In this document: in pieces, positions 1 to 10,745 of the stretch
Position numbering within the stretch: the stretch's first letter is position 1
How the letters are laid out: each line of letters opens with the position of its first letter
From: Calonectria ilicicola
Lineage: Eukaryota > Ascomycota > Sordariomycetes > Hypocreales > Nectriaceae
NCBI GenBank assembly: GCA_020809705.1
Contig: CP085825.1
Location: 8,246,001-8,310,000 of the forward strand
DNA: 64,000 nucleotides
Direction: 5' to 3'
Position numbers and translations under genes: made by a program
The notes under the pieces: generated by a model
The model's input: the letters and a program-made list of their open reading frames with translations, nothing else
Databases searched by the model: none
What the model was told of the DNA's origin: nothing

Positions 1-230
1 GCGGGGGGGCGCCCCTGCGGGGAGCTTTTGCCTCCGGCAGCCACCTCCAACAGCCCATGGCCTCACTACCTAGCGTAACTCCGCCGGGCAGGACTTTTTA
101 GCATAAACCTAGATGGCCTCATTTTAAAGAGGCAAAGCTGGAAGTTGCAATCCGACCTCCGTAAACTCCATCTCTTACCCCTTCTACAGCTTTGCGTAAC
201 CATGACATTGTTCAGTAGTCCCTTCTCAAT
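1..230. repeat. GC-rich boundary repeat, copy 1
   Basis: Begins with a G/C run containing the palindrome GGGGCGCCCC, followed by a segment reading GGGGAGCTTTTGCCTCCGG. The downstream part (near 105-230) has related text at 4,160-4,260 and 4,690-4,740. No coding frame is convincing. It may be part of a dispersed element, since the three copies bracket the minisatellite of this region. Confidence 0.6.
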
Positions 231-599
231 CATCCGCACCCTTACCTCCTTAATTAGATAATAAGTCTTGTTTCTTGGGGGTTTATCAAGCAGTGCTTTG
301 CTGTAGGCTTGATGTGATTGTTGATGAGGAATCTTCCCTCTTTGCGCAGGCCCGACTAGTCTTTTATCCTTGTATCTTTGCCCGTTCTGAAGCCATTCCT
401 GCTTGCTGTGGTAAAGCTTTTGTGAACCTTGGTGGTGCTGCCCTTGGTATTTGATCTTGCATCTCCAAAAGCTTAGTCGTTGAGATGATACAGACCGGTT
501 GACTTGGGCCGCAATAAACTTCAGGAGCCATATTGTCTAAACTCACTTTACTGTTTTTAGTCCCGCGACAAAATTTACTGTTTCCCTTCTCGCAGGGTA

Positions 600-676
600 G
601 GGACTTGTGAGAACTTGTGAGAACTTGTGGGAACTTGTGGGAACTTGTAGGAACTTGTGGGAACTTGTGAAAACTT
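600..676. repeat. 10-bp tandem repeat
   Basis: About eight head-to-tail copies of a 10-base unit close to GAACTTGTGG, with single-base variants. It creates a spurious Ser/His/Lys-rich reading frame on the minus strand. No gene is associated. Confidence 0.75.
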
Positions 677-719
677 ACCCTCAGAGCCAACGATAGATTA
701 AATACTAATCAATTGGTCC

Positions 720-1012
720 CCAGTCCCCATGACACTCTGAGAATGGCGCCAATTGTTCATAAAGCAACGCTATTATTAGGTCAAGGGTGGCTCTCGTAAA
801 CACTTGATTCTGTTGATACCTGGTGAGCCGAAATTTGGTCCCACAACACTCTGAGATTCTGGCGTCAATTGTTGATGCAGCAACGTATTTTGTTTCTCTG
901 CTGTTAATTCCAAGGTCCATCTTGTAAGCGCTGTTAGCCTGTATTAATTATTGGTCTCGCGAGTGAATACGACACGCTCAGAGTTGGGGTCAATTGTATG
1001 AACCAACGTTTG
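720..1012. repeat. Three imperfect copies of a ~45-bp motif
   Basis: Three spaced copies (about 722-775, 838-890 and 963-1,010) share the order ACACTCTGAGA, then GGCG(T/C)CAATTGTT, then CAACG. Spacing is about 115-125 bases, so this is a short array of roughly 120-bp diverged units. It is non-coding. Confidence 0.5.
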
Positions 1013-1059
1013 CAACCCTGATGCCGATTCCGTTGGTCTAAGCTCATCTGTGATTTAAT

Positions 1060-4000
1060 TGCTCCCAAAGCTCCGGCTTCCTCCAAACGCCACGGTTTCT
1101 GCCCCCCAATAGCTCAACAGCTGCAGCCTATGCTCTTTTCACTACTTTCCAACAGTGTGATTGCTGCTTCGGCCCGGCTTCTTTCTGCTGCGTTCTTCCG
1201 ACGGCTGTGATTGTTGCATTCAGCCCAGCCTCCACAGTTTCTGCTCCCCCAATAGCTGAACAGCTGCAGCTTCTACTATTTTCACTAATTTCCAACAGTT
1301 ATGGCTACAATATCTATTGCTTCCAACATCTCTGCTTTCCAACAGCTGTGGCTGCAATGTCTGTTCCTTCCAACATCTCTGCTTTCCAACGGCTGCAACA
1401 TCTGGCCTCCAATAGCTCAACGGCTGCAGATCTTCCAATAGCCGGCTTCCAAACGCCACGACTTCTACTACTTCCAATAGCTCAACAGCTACAATTCCAC
1501 TATCTTCACTTGCTTCCAACATCAGTGATTGCCGCATTCAGCCCGGCTTCCAACGGCTGCAATGTGTGCTGCTTCAAACAGCCGGCTTCCAAACACTACG
1601 GCTTCCAATAGCTCAACAGCCGCAGTTCTGCTATTTTCACTAGCTGTCAACAGCTGCAGCTTATGCTGTCTTCACTGCTTCCCAACAACTATAATTACTG
1701 CTTTGGCCCGGCTTCCAACAGCCAGCTTCCAAACGCCACGACTTCCAATAGCTCAACAGCTACAATTCTGCAGTTTTCACTAGCTTCCAACAGCTATGGT
1801 TTCTACTAATTTCACTACCCAGCTTCTAATTACTACACCTACAGTTCCTTCTTTTCCAATAGCTCCCAATAGTCTGGCCTCCAACAGCTACAGCTTATAT
1901 TATTTTCATTGCTTTCCAACAGCTGTGATTGCTGCTCGGCCCGGCTTCCAACGGCTGCAGTGTGTGCTGTTTCCAACAGGCCGCTTCCAAATGCTACGAC
2001 TTCCGCTGCTTCCAATAGCTCAACAACTGTGGCTCTGCTGTTTTCACCAGCTTTCAACAGCTGTGGTTTCTACTGCTTCCACCGGCTCGACTTTCACTAG
2101 CTGCATCTCCAGTTCCTTCTGCCATGTCTACTGCAGTTCCTCTAGGACCTTCATAAGCACATAAAAAAGGGCCTCCTTGACCTAGGCACCTTGAGAAGAC
2201 GGCCGGGTCGGACGTTGCAAATCAGGGTCGGTGTATGGTGCGCAAGTGCGTTGTGGATTGTCAAATGTTCAAAGTGGTCTTTGCGGGATCGTAATCGAAA
2301 CGTTGCGAAGCGTTGTTTGTAAGGCTTAGGGGAGCGCCTCCAATGCAACCAGTAAGGCTGAGAAATCTAGTGCACGTTGATCGCGGGTAGAGACTGTTTC
2401 GAAGAGATATTGGAACAAGCGGTTGTTCTATTTGGGTTGAATCTTTCATCCCCGCGCCAAACCCTTCTTTTGCCACCTAAAGGCATTCAGACTTTTGCGT
2501 TCACTTGGAACCGTTGTTCTAGCTGGTGTGGGCCCGGCTTGAAGCTTTTCACGACCGGGAGAACGCTGCAACGGTATTCTCTACCGTTAGTTGTGTTAAA
2601 ACCTTCACCGTCACATGCCCCATCTTGCCCACGGAACGTTAGTTGGCATTTATGCAATCGCATTGATAAAAAAACTACCTGTCTACTGCTTCCAACAGCC
2701 CGCTTCCAAACGCCACGACTTCCGCTGCTTCCAATAGCTCTCGGTAGTCTGGCCTTCAGCAGGTGCAGTTCCTGCTGTTCCAGTAGCTTCAAACAACTGC
2801 GACTTCTACTGCTTCCGCAGCTGCGATTTCTGCTGCTTCATATAGCCCTTCCAATAGCTCAACGGCTGCAGCTCTGCCGTCTTCTCTTCTTCTTTTACCT
2901 CTACAAATAGCTGATTATCTACGCCAAGTAAAGCTTGCAATGCAAACCCAAAACTAGAAGCTACCAAACGTTGTGATAACTTAGAAATGTCATCCGCAAT
3001 AACCTAATAGAAAGCTCTAATAGAACCCAGTATTAAAACGCGCTGCCCCTGCTCAAACCGTTCAATTCAATCCATCCGTTCACATCCTCCACAAAAGCAA
3101 ATGGCTTACAGCCGCACCATCCAGGAACAGCCGAGCTCTGCTGTTTTCACTAGCTTCCAACAGCTGTGCTTTCTGCTGCTTCCACCGGCCCAACTCACCT
3201 GCAGTTCTTTCTGCCATGTCTGCTGCTTCCAACAGCCGGCTTCCAAACGCCACGGCTTCGGCTACTTCCAATAGCTCCAATAGTCTGACCTTCAACAGCT
3301 GAAATTCCTGCTGTTTCTAGTAGCTTTGAACAGCTACGGTTTGTACTGGTTCCAACAGCCCGGCTTCCAACGCTACAATATCTACCTCTTCCAACCTCCC
3401 AGCTTCCAACACTACAATGGCTACAACTTCCACTACTTCCAATAGCTCAACAACTATAGCCTCCAACAGCTATAATTTCTACCATTTTCACCAGCCGGAT
3501 TTCCACTAACTACACCTACAATTCCTTCTACCATATCTACTACTTCCCAACAGCCAGCTTCCAAATGCCACAACTTCCACTAGTTCCCAATAATCTAACC
3601 ATCAACAGCCACAGTTCCTACTATTTCCATTGACTTCGAATGACTACGGTTTGTACTGGTTTCAACGGTCCGGTTTCCAACGCTGCAATGTATACGGCTC
3701 CGCTATTCTAATAGCTCTCAATAGTCTAGCCTTCAACAGCTACAGTTCCAGTAGCTTCAAACAGCCACAGCCCAGCTTCCAACACTACAACATCTACCTC
3801 TTCCAACTTCCCAGCTTCCACGCTGCAATGGCTACGATTCCGCTAGTCTGGACTTTAACAGCTGCAATTCCCGCTGTTTAGCTTCAAACAGCTGCGGTTT
3901 GTGCTGGTTCCAACAGCCCGGCTGCCAAAATTCCGCTACTTCTAATAGCCCGGTCCCAAGACCTTCCAACGGATGCGATTTTCATACATAACACTTTTAA

Positions 4001-4560
4001 ATTTCCCCCTCCGCGGGGGGGCGCCCCTGCGGGGAGCTTTTGCCTCCGACGACAGCCCAACGCTCACCACCCAACGCGTTCAGCGGCCTCAACCTCCATG
4101 TGACCTACGATAGACTCAATTAATGACCAAACGAATAGCATTGGCCAATGGTTGAACAGAATCTTAACCTAGATGACCCCGTTTTGAAGGCAAAGCTGAA
4201 AGTGGCAGTTCGACCCCTGAAACTCCGCCTGTTACCACTTGTACAGCTTTACCTAACAAGTACAAGACACTGATGCCGATTTCCATCTGCCTCAGCATAA
4301 GAAGGGCTGCCATTTAGTTGCTTCAAACAGCCGGCTTCCAACGGCTGAGGTTTGTGATGTTTCACTGGCTTCCAACAGCCGGCCTCCAAACGCCACGGTT
4401 TCTGCCACCTCCAAAACCTCAACAGCTGCAACTTATGCTGTTTTCACTGCTTTCCAACAGCTGTGACTACTGCTTTCAGCCCGGCTTCCACCGGCTGCAA
4501 TATCTACCGCTTCCGACAACCCGTCTTGCAATAGCCCGGCTTCGAACAGCTTCCAACGAT
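1060..4560. repeat. Degenerate C-rich minisatellite array
   Basis: About 3.5 kb built from variations of short blocks such as CTTCCAACAGC, CTTCCAAACGCCACG, CCAATAGCTCAACAGCTG and TTTTCACTAGC. The blocks recur dozens of times in shuffled order on the same strand. The frames found here are Leu/Ser/Ala/Gln-rich by-products of the repeat, with no start context, no domain and no long frame. Short unrelated stretches (2,160-2,680 and 2,920-3,110) interrupt the array. It resembles subtelomeric or accessory-region satellite DNA. Confidence 0.65.
4008..4260. repeat. GC-rich boundary repeat, copy 2
   Basis: Second copy of the window-start segment: the same G/C palindromic head, then the GGGGAGCTTTTGCCTCCG block. 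A diverged match to 105-230 follows, recognisable by AACCTAGATG, GGCAAAGCTG and ACAGCTTT. Confidence 0.6.
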
Positions 4561-4587
4561 GCGATTTTCACAAGTAAGCTTTTACAT

Positions 4588-4760
4588 TTCCCCCTCCGCG
4601 GGGGGGCGCCCCTGCGGGGAGCTTTTGCCTTCGGCGACAGCTCACTCACCACCCTCGGCTCAGCCGACCGTTTGGCAACGGCCTCAACCTCGATGCTGCA
4701 ATTCGACCTCTGTAAAATCCGTCTCTCACCGCCTGCCCAGTCAATGTATTCATCTCCTGT
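4588..4760. repeat. GC-rich boundary repeat, copy 3
   Basis: Third copy of the GC-rich head (CGCGGGGGGGCGCCCCTGCG) and of the AGCTTTTGCC block, with a shorter diverged tail. It lies immediately after the last minisatellite blocks. Confidence 0.6.
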
Positions 4761-4860
4761 TACTCCTACGGCGCATCTGCGAGTTGGTTCCGCGACAACT
4801 GTAAACGAACGTTCTATCCAAAGCACAACATTGCATCAATACCGACAACTCAGGAGTTAG

Positions 4861-5664
4861 GCGTCAATGACAAAGAACTAATGCATCATACTCTGCTGGA
4901 TTGTTATTTCTGGTCGCGGGGTGGATTCTGTGGAATATTCTGACAGTGACGTGCTGAAAATTGTCAAAACACTCCGCAATTGCTCTTGGTCAAGTAAACT
5001 CTACAATCGTAAAACTTGTCCACACGCTCTCTGTAGTTAAGTCTATTAGTCTGCAGAATCTTTGGCCCATAACTCTGCAATCCTAGGAGCTTGTTGACGA
5101 TGCTCTTGGTTTTCTAGTCTCAGCTGTGAAAACGACTGTAAACTCGGCCAACTTGTTGATGCTCAATGATATTGACAAGGCTGAAACTATACACTCGGAC
5201 AACTTGTTAATACTCAACGACATTGACAAGGCTGAAACTGTAAACTCGGACAACTTATCAATACTCAACAACATTAACAACACTAAGACTATGCACTCGG
5301 ACAACTTTCCACCTGTAGGTCCAAGTAAACTCTGCAATCATCACTCATCCACATTGCTCTCTGCAGTAAACTCTTGGCAAATTCACTTGAACCTGTAGTC
5401 ATCCTTGGTGCAGTAAACTCTACAAGTGCACCAGTTTCCGAGCACGAGCACGGTCAAGTCAGACATGTTCTTGTACACGGGAGTTCACGGCTTAATTTCG
5501 TCAACCAATTACTCACATTGTCATCTGCTACGTCAACAGTCTGGTGTCAAGGCCGTCAAGGTTACAAAGTTGACATTCTACGTTTAAACATATTGGCATA
5601 CTTCACTTGCATCAATTGCACGCTCATCCACGGGCAAGCACTTTATTCATCTACACGAGTTATC
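4861..5664. repeat. Non-coding stretch with a 51-bp tandem repeat
   Basis: Near 5,140-5,310 a 51-bp unit is repeated three times plus a fragment, with blocks such as ACTCGGACAACTTGTTAATAC and ATTGACAAGGCTGAAAC. The unit length is a multiple of three, so a short frame (5,126-5,398, plus strand) stays open through it and would encode a 17-residue repeat. I see no sign that this is a real gene. Nothing else in the stretch is recognisable. Confidence 0.5.
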
Positions 5665-8100
5665 CTACAGCCCAAAGGAGCGCGAGTAGCTTCTAGATCT
5701 TTCCATCCCTTCAGTTTCTCCAACAGAGGGGGTGTACACGCGGCCATTGGGGTCCGCAAGCTGCAGCTCTTCCAAAGGCCCGTCGCTTTCGACCGGCCCT
5801 AGTCCGCTCGAAACCCGTTGCGTAGGGGCCGGTGACACTGATTCCAGAGGATGTAGTTGACGGTGCCCCTTTTTATCAAGAAGCGCCCGTCTGTCCTTTT
5901 GGTAACGGGTTAGAAGATCGGGGACCGCCTCTTCGGGGCTTTTGCTTGGCTCAGGAGCTTTGCCTGGCTCGGGACCTTTGCTGAGCTCGGGACCCCCGCT
6001 TGACTCAGGACCTTTGCTTTGCAACTGTTGACTCTCAGACTTGGGGCCTTTGCTTGGCTCAGGCCCTTTGGACAGAGTCTCAGTTTCCCGCCCGTCTTGA
6101 ATCGGCGCAGAGAGGAGCGTCCCAAGAGGAGGAATCCGGTTGGACACCGACAGCAGCGACTGGACGCTGATTCGTTGGGATTCCAGGATAGGAGCAAATC
6201 GTTGCGAATGCTCCTGCGCGGGCGGACGGAAACCGGAAATCCTCCAATCAGCAAGGCTCCTTTGGATTGGCACATCTTTGAGATCTGGCAGCTGATGCAA
6301 TCGCGGGAGAGTGCTTTTCGGAGCAGCCTCGGCTGGCTTGTCTTGTGTCGAGTGGATGCTTGCCTCTCTGCTTCTGATGGGCATCTCGCTCGTTTCCCTG
6401 CTTCGAAGCTCGGAGCTGCTGGGCCGTGGCACGCCTTCTTCCAGGTCCATGGTTTCTGCAAGGTCCGTGTCTCCTAGATCGACGTCAACGTCAGGGTCGA
6501 CGTGATCCACGCCAAGATCGAGGCCAAAGTCAAAGGACTCCAAACTGGAACTGGAACTGTCATCGGAAATGTCCACAAACTTGGTCTTTTTGGAAGCCCG
6601 TGGGGTCGATTCTTGCTCCTCTTTAAACAGCTCGTCAAACTCGCCAAACTCGTCAAACTCTTGACGCCTGTGACGCTTAGGCCTCAGAGTCTGCTGGGGA
6701 GTCATCGGCTCCTGTTCGGCACGTTCTGCCTTCTCCCGCCGCTTCTGTCGCCGTTGCTTGGCCAGATAGCAGTTGGTGTAGGCCTCGACAAGCTCCGAGT
6801 AGTCACCCTTGGAGCCGCGAGGGTAGTCCCAGCCTTGGCGGGCGGCCTTGAATGCTTCAAAGGCCACATTGATGCTGACGAGGTCGGACATGCCAATCGA
6901 GTTGACAGTGTCAATGGCTTTAGTCAGGTTGTTGAGATCCTTGAGCGTCAGGACGTACGGGTCATCCTACTCAGGCTATCGTCTAGCAGGCCGCGCCTGA
7001 ACGACGTCGTTGATTCGCCCTAGTAGTGCGGCTTCGGTGGACGGGCAGTGCCCTTCGTCCTTGGCTTTGTGCCAGACCTTATTAAAGAATCCCGTCAGGT
7101 CTCTCTTATCGTAGTTCCTGTAGTTTACTAGTGATTCTATAAGCTGGTACATCGTTGGGTTGTCGTACTTGAGCGGGCGGTGGTCGCCTGTGTAGCAGAT
7201 GATGGCCTATTTGAGATAGAGAACAATCTTTGGCCGGGCCTAGATGTGGTGACTACCCCAAAAGGGATGGGTGAGGAGCCTGTAGAGGGCGTTGTAGAAC
7301 TGCTTGGACTAGATGGGACTTGTCGTTGTCGTTCCGTCCAGCGTCACCTTCTTAAGCTTGACCTCTATCGGGACCTGGCTGTCCAAGAGGTCAAATGGGT
7401 CCGTCCGGAAGAGGCGAATGCATACCCTCTAGAGTATGTGGAGGTAAGGGGTGTTTGGGCTGAGGCTTTGAGCTTCCCTCTGATGTAGGGAACCTTCCCA
7501 TTCTTGCTGGAGGGCCTGCTCGTCTGCTTCGGTCCACAGGTCGTTGAATGCGGGGATGGCGCAGTTAGTGCTTCCTGGTGCGGTAAAGGTCCCCCTGGTA
7601 AAGGGTTGGAAGAACTCCTGGACCAGATCGCGAGTGCGTTTCATGCTAGCGTCAAACTGGTCCCTGAACGCCTTGATGGCTCTGTTGCTGGAGCCTTCTG
7701 CCTTTGGGCCTCGGGGCGGCGCCCTAAAGTTTGAGTCTCGGACGAGGTCTTGCAGTTCGACGTCGGAGCCCGGATCGGCCGGTTGCTGGCTGGATTCAGC
7801 GCGTCTTCTCCGGGGCCGGGAGGCGGTCGGTTGGTCGGGCTCGGGGTGCGAAGAGGTCTGCGCCTGGTCTTGGGCAGGTCTATCGGCGTGATCGGGTGCT
7901 GAGCTCTCGGGCAACGAGCTCTCGGGCAACGAGCTCTCGGGCAACGACTCGGGCAACGACTCGGGCAACGAGGTCTCGGGGACTGAGCTCTCGGATGCTT
8001 CAGGCCGCTTCTTTGGGGGTCTGCCTCGTGGCATTCTTGGTCTCGGTTCGTCGGGGAGGGGGTGCTTTCGGGGGCGGCCCCTCTTTCTGGGTGCGTCCAT
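5665..8100 (-). pseudogene. Gene A: AT-hook protein interrupted by six TAG codons
   Basis: One minus-strand frame runs from the ATG at 8,100 to the stop at 5,665 (812 codons) and is broken only by TAG at 7,429, 7,309, 7,240, 7,207, 6,976 and 6,967 (lowest base given); there is no TAA, TGA or frameshift. The N-terminus has two AT-hook cores (KRGRPRKHP and PRGRPPKKRP), which bind the minor groove of AT-rich DNA, then repeated LPESS units. The central part looks globular. The C-terminal part is disordered, with a Lys/Arg/Glu helix, an acidic stretch and KGPE-type repeats. The ATG at 8,100 is chosen because the AT-hooks follow directly; an upstream ATG at 8,244 only adds promoter-like sequence. 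Every TAG can derive from CAG by C-to-T change, so RIP-type decay is likely. The family is not recognised. It is divergent from gene B. Confidence 0.6.
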
Positions 8101-8335
8101 CGTGAGGTGCTGCGATGCGATGCGTTGCGTTGCAATATGTCGCGATGGTCGCAATGGTTGCAATGCAATGGTTGCAATGTTTACAATGTCAAGATGAACG
8201 TTTACAGAGGTGCAGGGCACTGGTGTTGTAGCAGCCGGCCACACCTGTCACTAGCTCACCACACACCACACTACACCACACTACACCGCGACGGTCCTTT
8301 TTCACCACACAACGTCTCCGTTACACCAATTAACA
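8101..8335. promoter_or_regulatory. Shared intergenic region of divergent genes A and B
   Basis: A 235-bp gap separates two outward-facing starts. It contains short TGCGATGCG- and TTGCAATG-type direct repeats (8,110-8,190) and a CA-rich leader (CACCACAC runs) before the gene B ATG. Similar CA-rich leaders precede C, D, E and F. It is presumably a bidirectional promoter; no specific factor site is identified. Confidence 0.4.
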
Positions 8336-9841
8336 ATGGAAGACATCAACGACGATAAACGAAGCCCTCCTGCGAGTAGCAACCGCGAAAGCATCGAAAT
8401 TGGGCCTCGCGACACTGATCATGACACCCATGACACCCATGGCAATCGCAGTCATGACGGTAATGACAATCATGACACCGGTCATGACACCGCCAACCTC
8501 GTGTACCCCCTCAACATGAAGCACATTCCGGCCGCCCAGGTCAGGTTCAGGCTTGCCATGGAGCCGCCCGTCGCGTTTGACGACAAGACCAGCGGCATCG
8601 ACTGCTTGGTCCAAGTCATTCGGCACACGCAGAGCCTCATGCTGGACCCGTTTTGCGTCGACGAGGGCATCAACCCAATCGTCACCCACGCGTGGTCAGA
8701 CTTTGACCTCTTTTCCATCGATGCCGGCCTCGAAAACCGTTGCAAAGATGCCAAGGAGCGACTTGCGGCCCACCTCAAGCGTGAGGCTGGGGGCCTCGAC
8801 TTTATCAGCATCGCAGAGTCCGACACGATGCAGACCTCGCTGTGGTCGACGGTGGACTGGCTCGGCAGCCACGTTACCCTCAAGCGGCCCAGCCAAAGCT
8901 CCCTTTCCTGGGAAAAGGAGCCGTCGTACCCGCGGCTCGTGCAAGGGAGGCTCGGATGCATTCTCTTTGACCCGAGAACCGACGAGACGCTGCAGAGCGC
9001 CGTGACCCGTCACTTTTCCCCCGAGTCGTACGAGGGCACCGACACTTGGTTCCTCTGCAACGGCTCTGCGTTTGCTCGAGTTCACTACGCGACCGTGGGC
9101 AAGCAGCGCAACCCACCTCTGTCGGAGCTTCGGACGTTTGAGGTGACGGTGGACCCCTTTACCGAACCCAAGAAGCTGCAGTATTACCTGCTTGCCGTCG
9201 TCCGTGTGCGCGACACCCTCGACGGCAGCGACTACGTCCGGACGTATAGCGTCGGCGGGGAGCCCGCTCCGATGAAGTCGTTTCCTCCGAGCTTTACCAA
9301 TCGAGAGTGGAGCGTCTCGGACCCGGGCGCTCACCAGTACATGCTCTTTTACGGCAACTTTAAGAGGCCAGCTGCGAGCACCGCAGTTCTGGACGAGGTG
9401 CCACCCAGCAACCCGTCATCCAGCGCCGTGCCGGATCTCGTTGAAAAGTTTTTTGCAGTCAACGTTTACGACGAAGAGGACGATGATGAGATGGCCGACG
9501 TGGCCGAGTACGAAGAGGACGACGCGGTCGAAGACGAAGACGTGGCCGAAGACGAAGACGAGGGACCCGAGGACAAGGACGAGGCCGGCTCACGAGAGCC
9601 TGCGGCCGAGCCCAAAGTTGACAGGCCTGGAATACTCAAAAAGAAGCCCAAGGTTCCCCAAACTGGTGGGAACAAATCGACCAGGTCACGCAAGATCCGG
9701 CGAAAAAGGGCCCATCTACAACTGGCGGACAGTTACCGGCCATCATACTCGCGTAGACGGTCACGCTCACCACGACGCAGCCCGTCGCGTCCACGGCGTG
9801 ATACCAGATCGGTTTCGCTGGGAGACGAAAGGTATCGATGA
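8336..9841 (+). CDS. Gene B: 501-aa protein with acidic region and RS-like tail
   Basis: An intact intronless frame. The first ~50 residues are rich in His/Asp/Thr from a short DNA repeat (HDT units). Residues ~55-350 look like a folded domain of unknown family; the part around residues 270-310 weakly recalls the last strands of ubiquitin-specific proteases, but no catalytic Cys or His box is visible, so I do not assign it. Residues ~370-425 are almost entirely Asp/Glu. The C-terminus has basic stretches and an Arg/Ser-rich tail (SRRRSRSPRRSPSRPRR) of the kind that binds RNA or splicing partners, which suggests a nuclear location. The ATG follows an ACA context and CA-rich leader. It is divergent from gene A and convergent with gene C. 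Confidence 0.65.
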   Translation: MEDINDDKRSPPASSNRESIEIGPRDTDHDTHDTHGNRSHDGNDNHDTGHDTANLVYPLNMKHIPAAQVRFRLAMEPPVAFDDKTSGIDCLVQVIRHTQSLMLDPFCVDEGINPIVTHAWSDFDLFSIDAGLENRCKDAKERLAAHLKREAGGLDFISIAESDTMQTSLWSTVDWLGSHVTLKRPSQSSLSWEKEPSYPRLVQGRLGCILFDPRTDETLQSAVTRHFSPESYEGTDTWFLCNGSAFARVHYATVGKQRNPPLSELRTFEVTVDPFTEPKKLQYYLLAVVRVRDTLDGSDYVRTYSVGGEPAPMKSFPPSFTNREWSVSDPGAHQYMLFYGNFKRPAASTAVLDEVPPSNPSSSAVPDLVEKFFAVNVYDEEDDDEMADVAEYEEDDAVEDEDVAEDEDEGPEDKDEAGSREPAAEPKVDRPGILKKKPKVPQTGGNKSTRSRKIRRKRAHLQLADSYRPSYSRRRSRSPRRSPSRPRRDTRSVSLGDERYR

Positions 9842-10745
9842 GTCGATGGCCTGCGATTGCGGGAGGTAGTTAATACAGGTTCCATTGACTGCCATTTGAG
9901 TGTTGACATTTTGCGTGACTGTTCTGACTGTTCTAATTCTGACTGTTCTAATTCTGTGACTGTTCCGTGACTGCTGTTGTTTGACTGTTGACCGTTCCAT
10001 TGTGATTAAACACTACAACTACCCTGCACTATAACTACCCTCCACTCCAACTGAACAGATGTGTAGCTCAAACTTTGTGCCGCGTAAGCTGTATTGCCGA
10101 GCAGTTGTTTCGTCTTTTTTAGTAAACAGAGAGTGGATTTTGGAAAGAAAATGGCAACTGACGATTGCAATGCTGAGTTGTCGACATATGTTGGTGGTGT
10201 TAATGGGAACTCTGCAATTCCTGTAGTAATCTTGGTGGGAATATAAGAACTGCTGTTAATTTTGAACATAATTTACTGCACAACAGTGTTCAATTGGAAT
10301 TTGACGTCAACATGGCCACCGATTCTATTGTCCAAGGCACTCACTGACAACCCAGCAGACTGGTCACAATTCACCAGGATACCACATCACAACGGCTATT
10401 ACAACAGGATACATACATCACAACGACTAAATTATCACGGGATACATCGCATTACAACACGATACATTACATTACAACACGATACATTACATTACAACAC
10501 GGCACATCATATTACAACCGGCACATCACATTACAACACGACACATCACATCACATCGACCAAGACATCACTCACAACGCACAGCAATTGCAGGAACTTG
10601 TATATTAATCCTACTAAAATGGCGCCAACGGCACCAACGACACCATGTCGGCCAATGGCCCCGACCAGTCATTGAAAGACTGATCAAGTCATGATGCCAA
10701 TGCTCCGGTCACCGTAGACAACGCAGAGTTGCGAGAATCGCCAGC
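9842..10745. repeat. Convergent intergenic region with minisatellites
   Basis: About 900 bp between the 3' ends of genes B and C. A GACTGTTCTAATTCT-type repeat lies near 9,915-9,990. A second array (about 10,445-10,560) holds about six copies of a ~20-bp unit close to CATTACAACACGATACATTA. No gene is seen. Confidence 0.6.

Noticed and set aside
1207..2164. Several 84-134 aa plus-strand frames in the C-rich repeat region
   Set aside because: Their Leu/Ser/Ala/Gln composition comes directly from the minisatellite words. All frames are open at random, and no family, intron or promoter signal supports them.
5126..5398. Small gene encoding 17-residue repeats
   Set aside because: It is fully explained by a 51-bp tandem repeat whose length is a multiple of three. 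The flanks are non-coding.
5665..8100. An alternative nuclear genetic code with TAG as sense
   Set aside because: All intact neighbours use TAG, TAA and TGA as ordinary stops, and other nearby genes show RIP-type TAA and TGA lesions.
9466..9693. Ser-rich minus-strand frame opposite the acidic part of gene B
   Set aside because: It is the antisense shadow of GAC/GAG codons; it has no features of its own.
10445..10560. CRISPR-like array
   Set aside because: Units are contiguous ~20-bp tandem copies without spacers, and the genome is eukaryotic.
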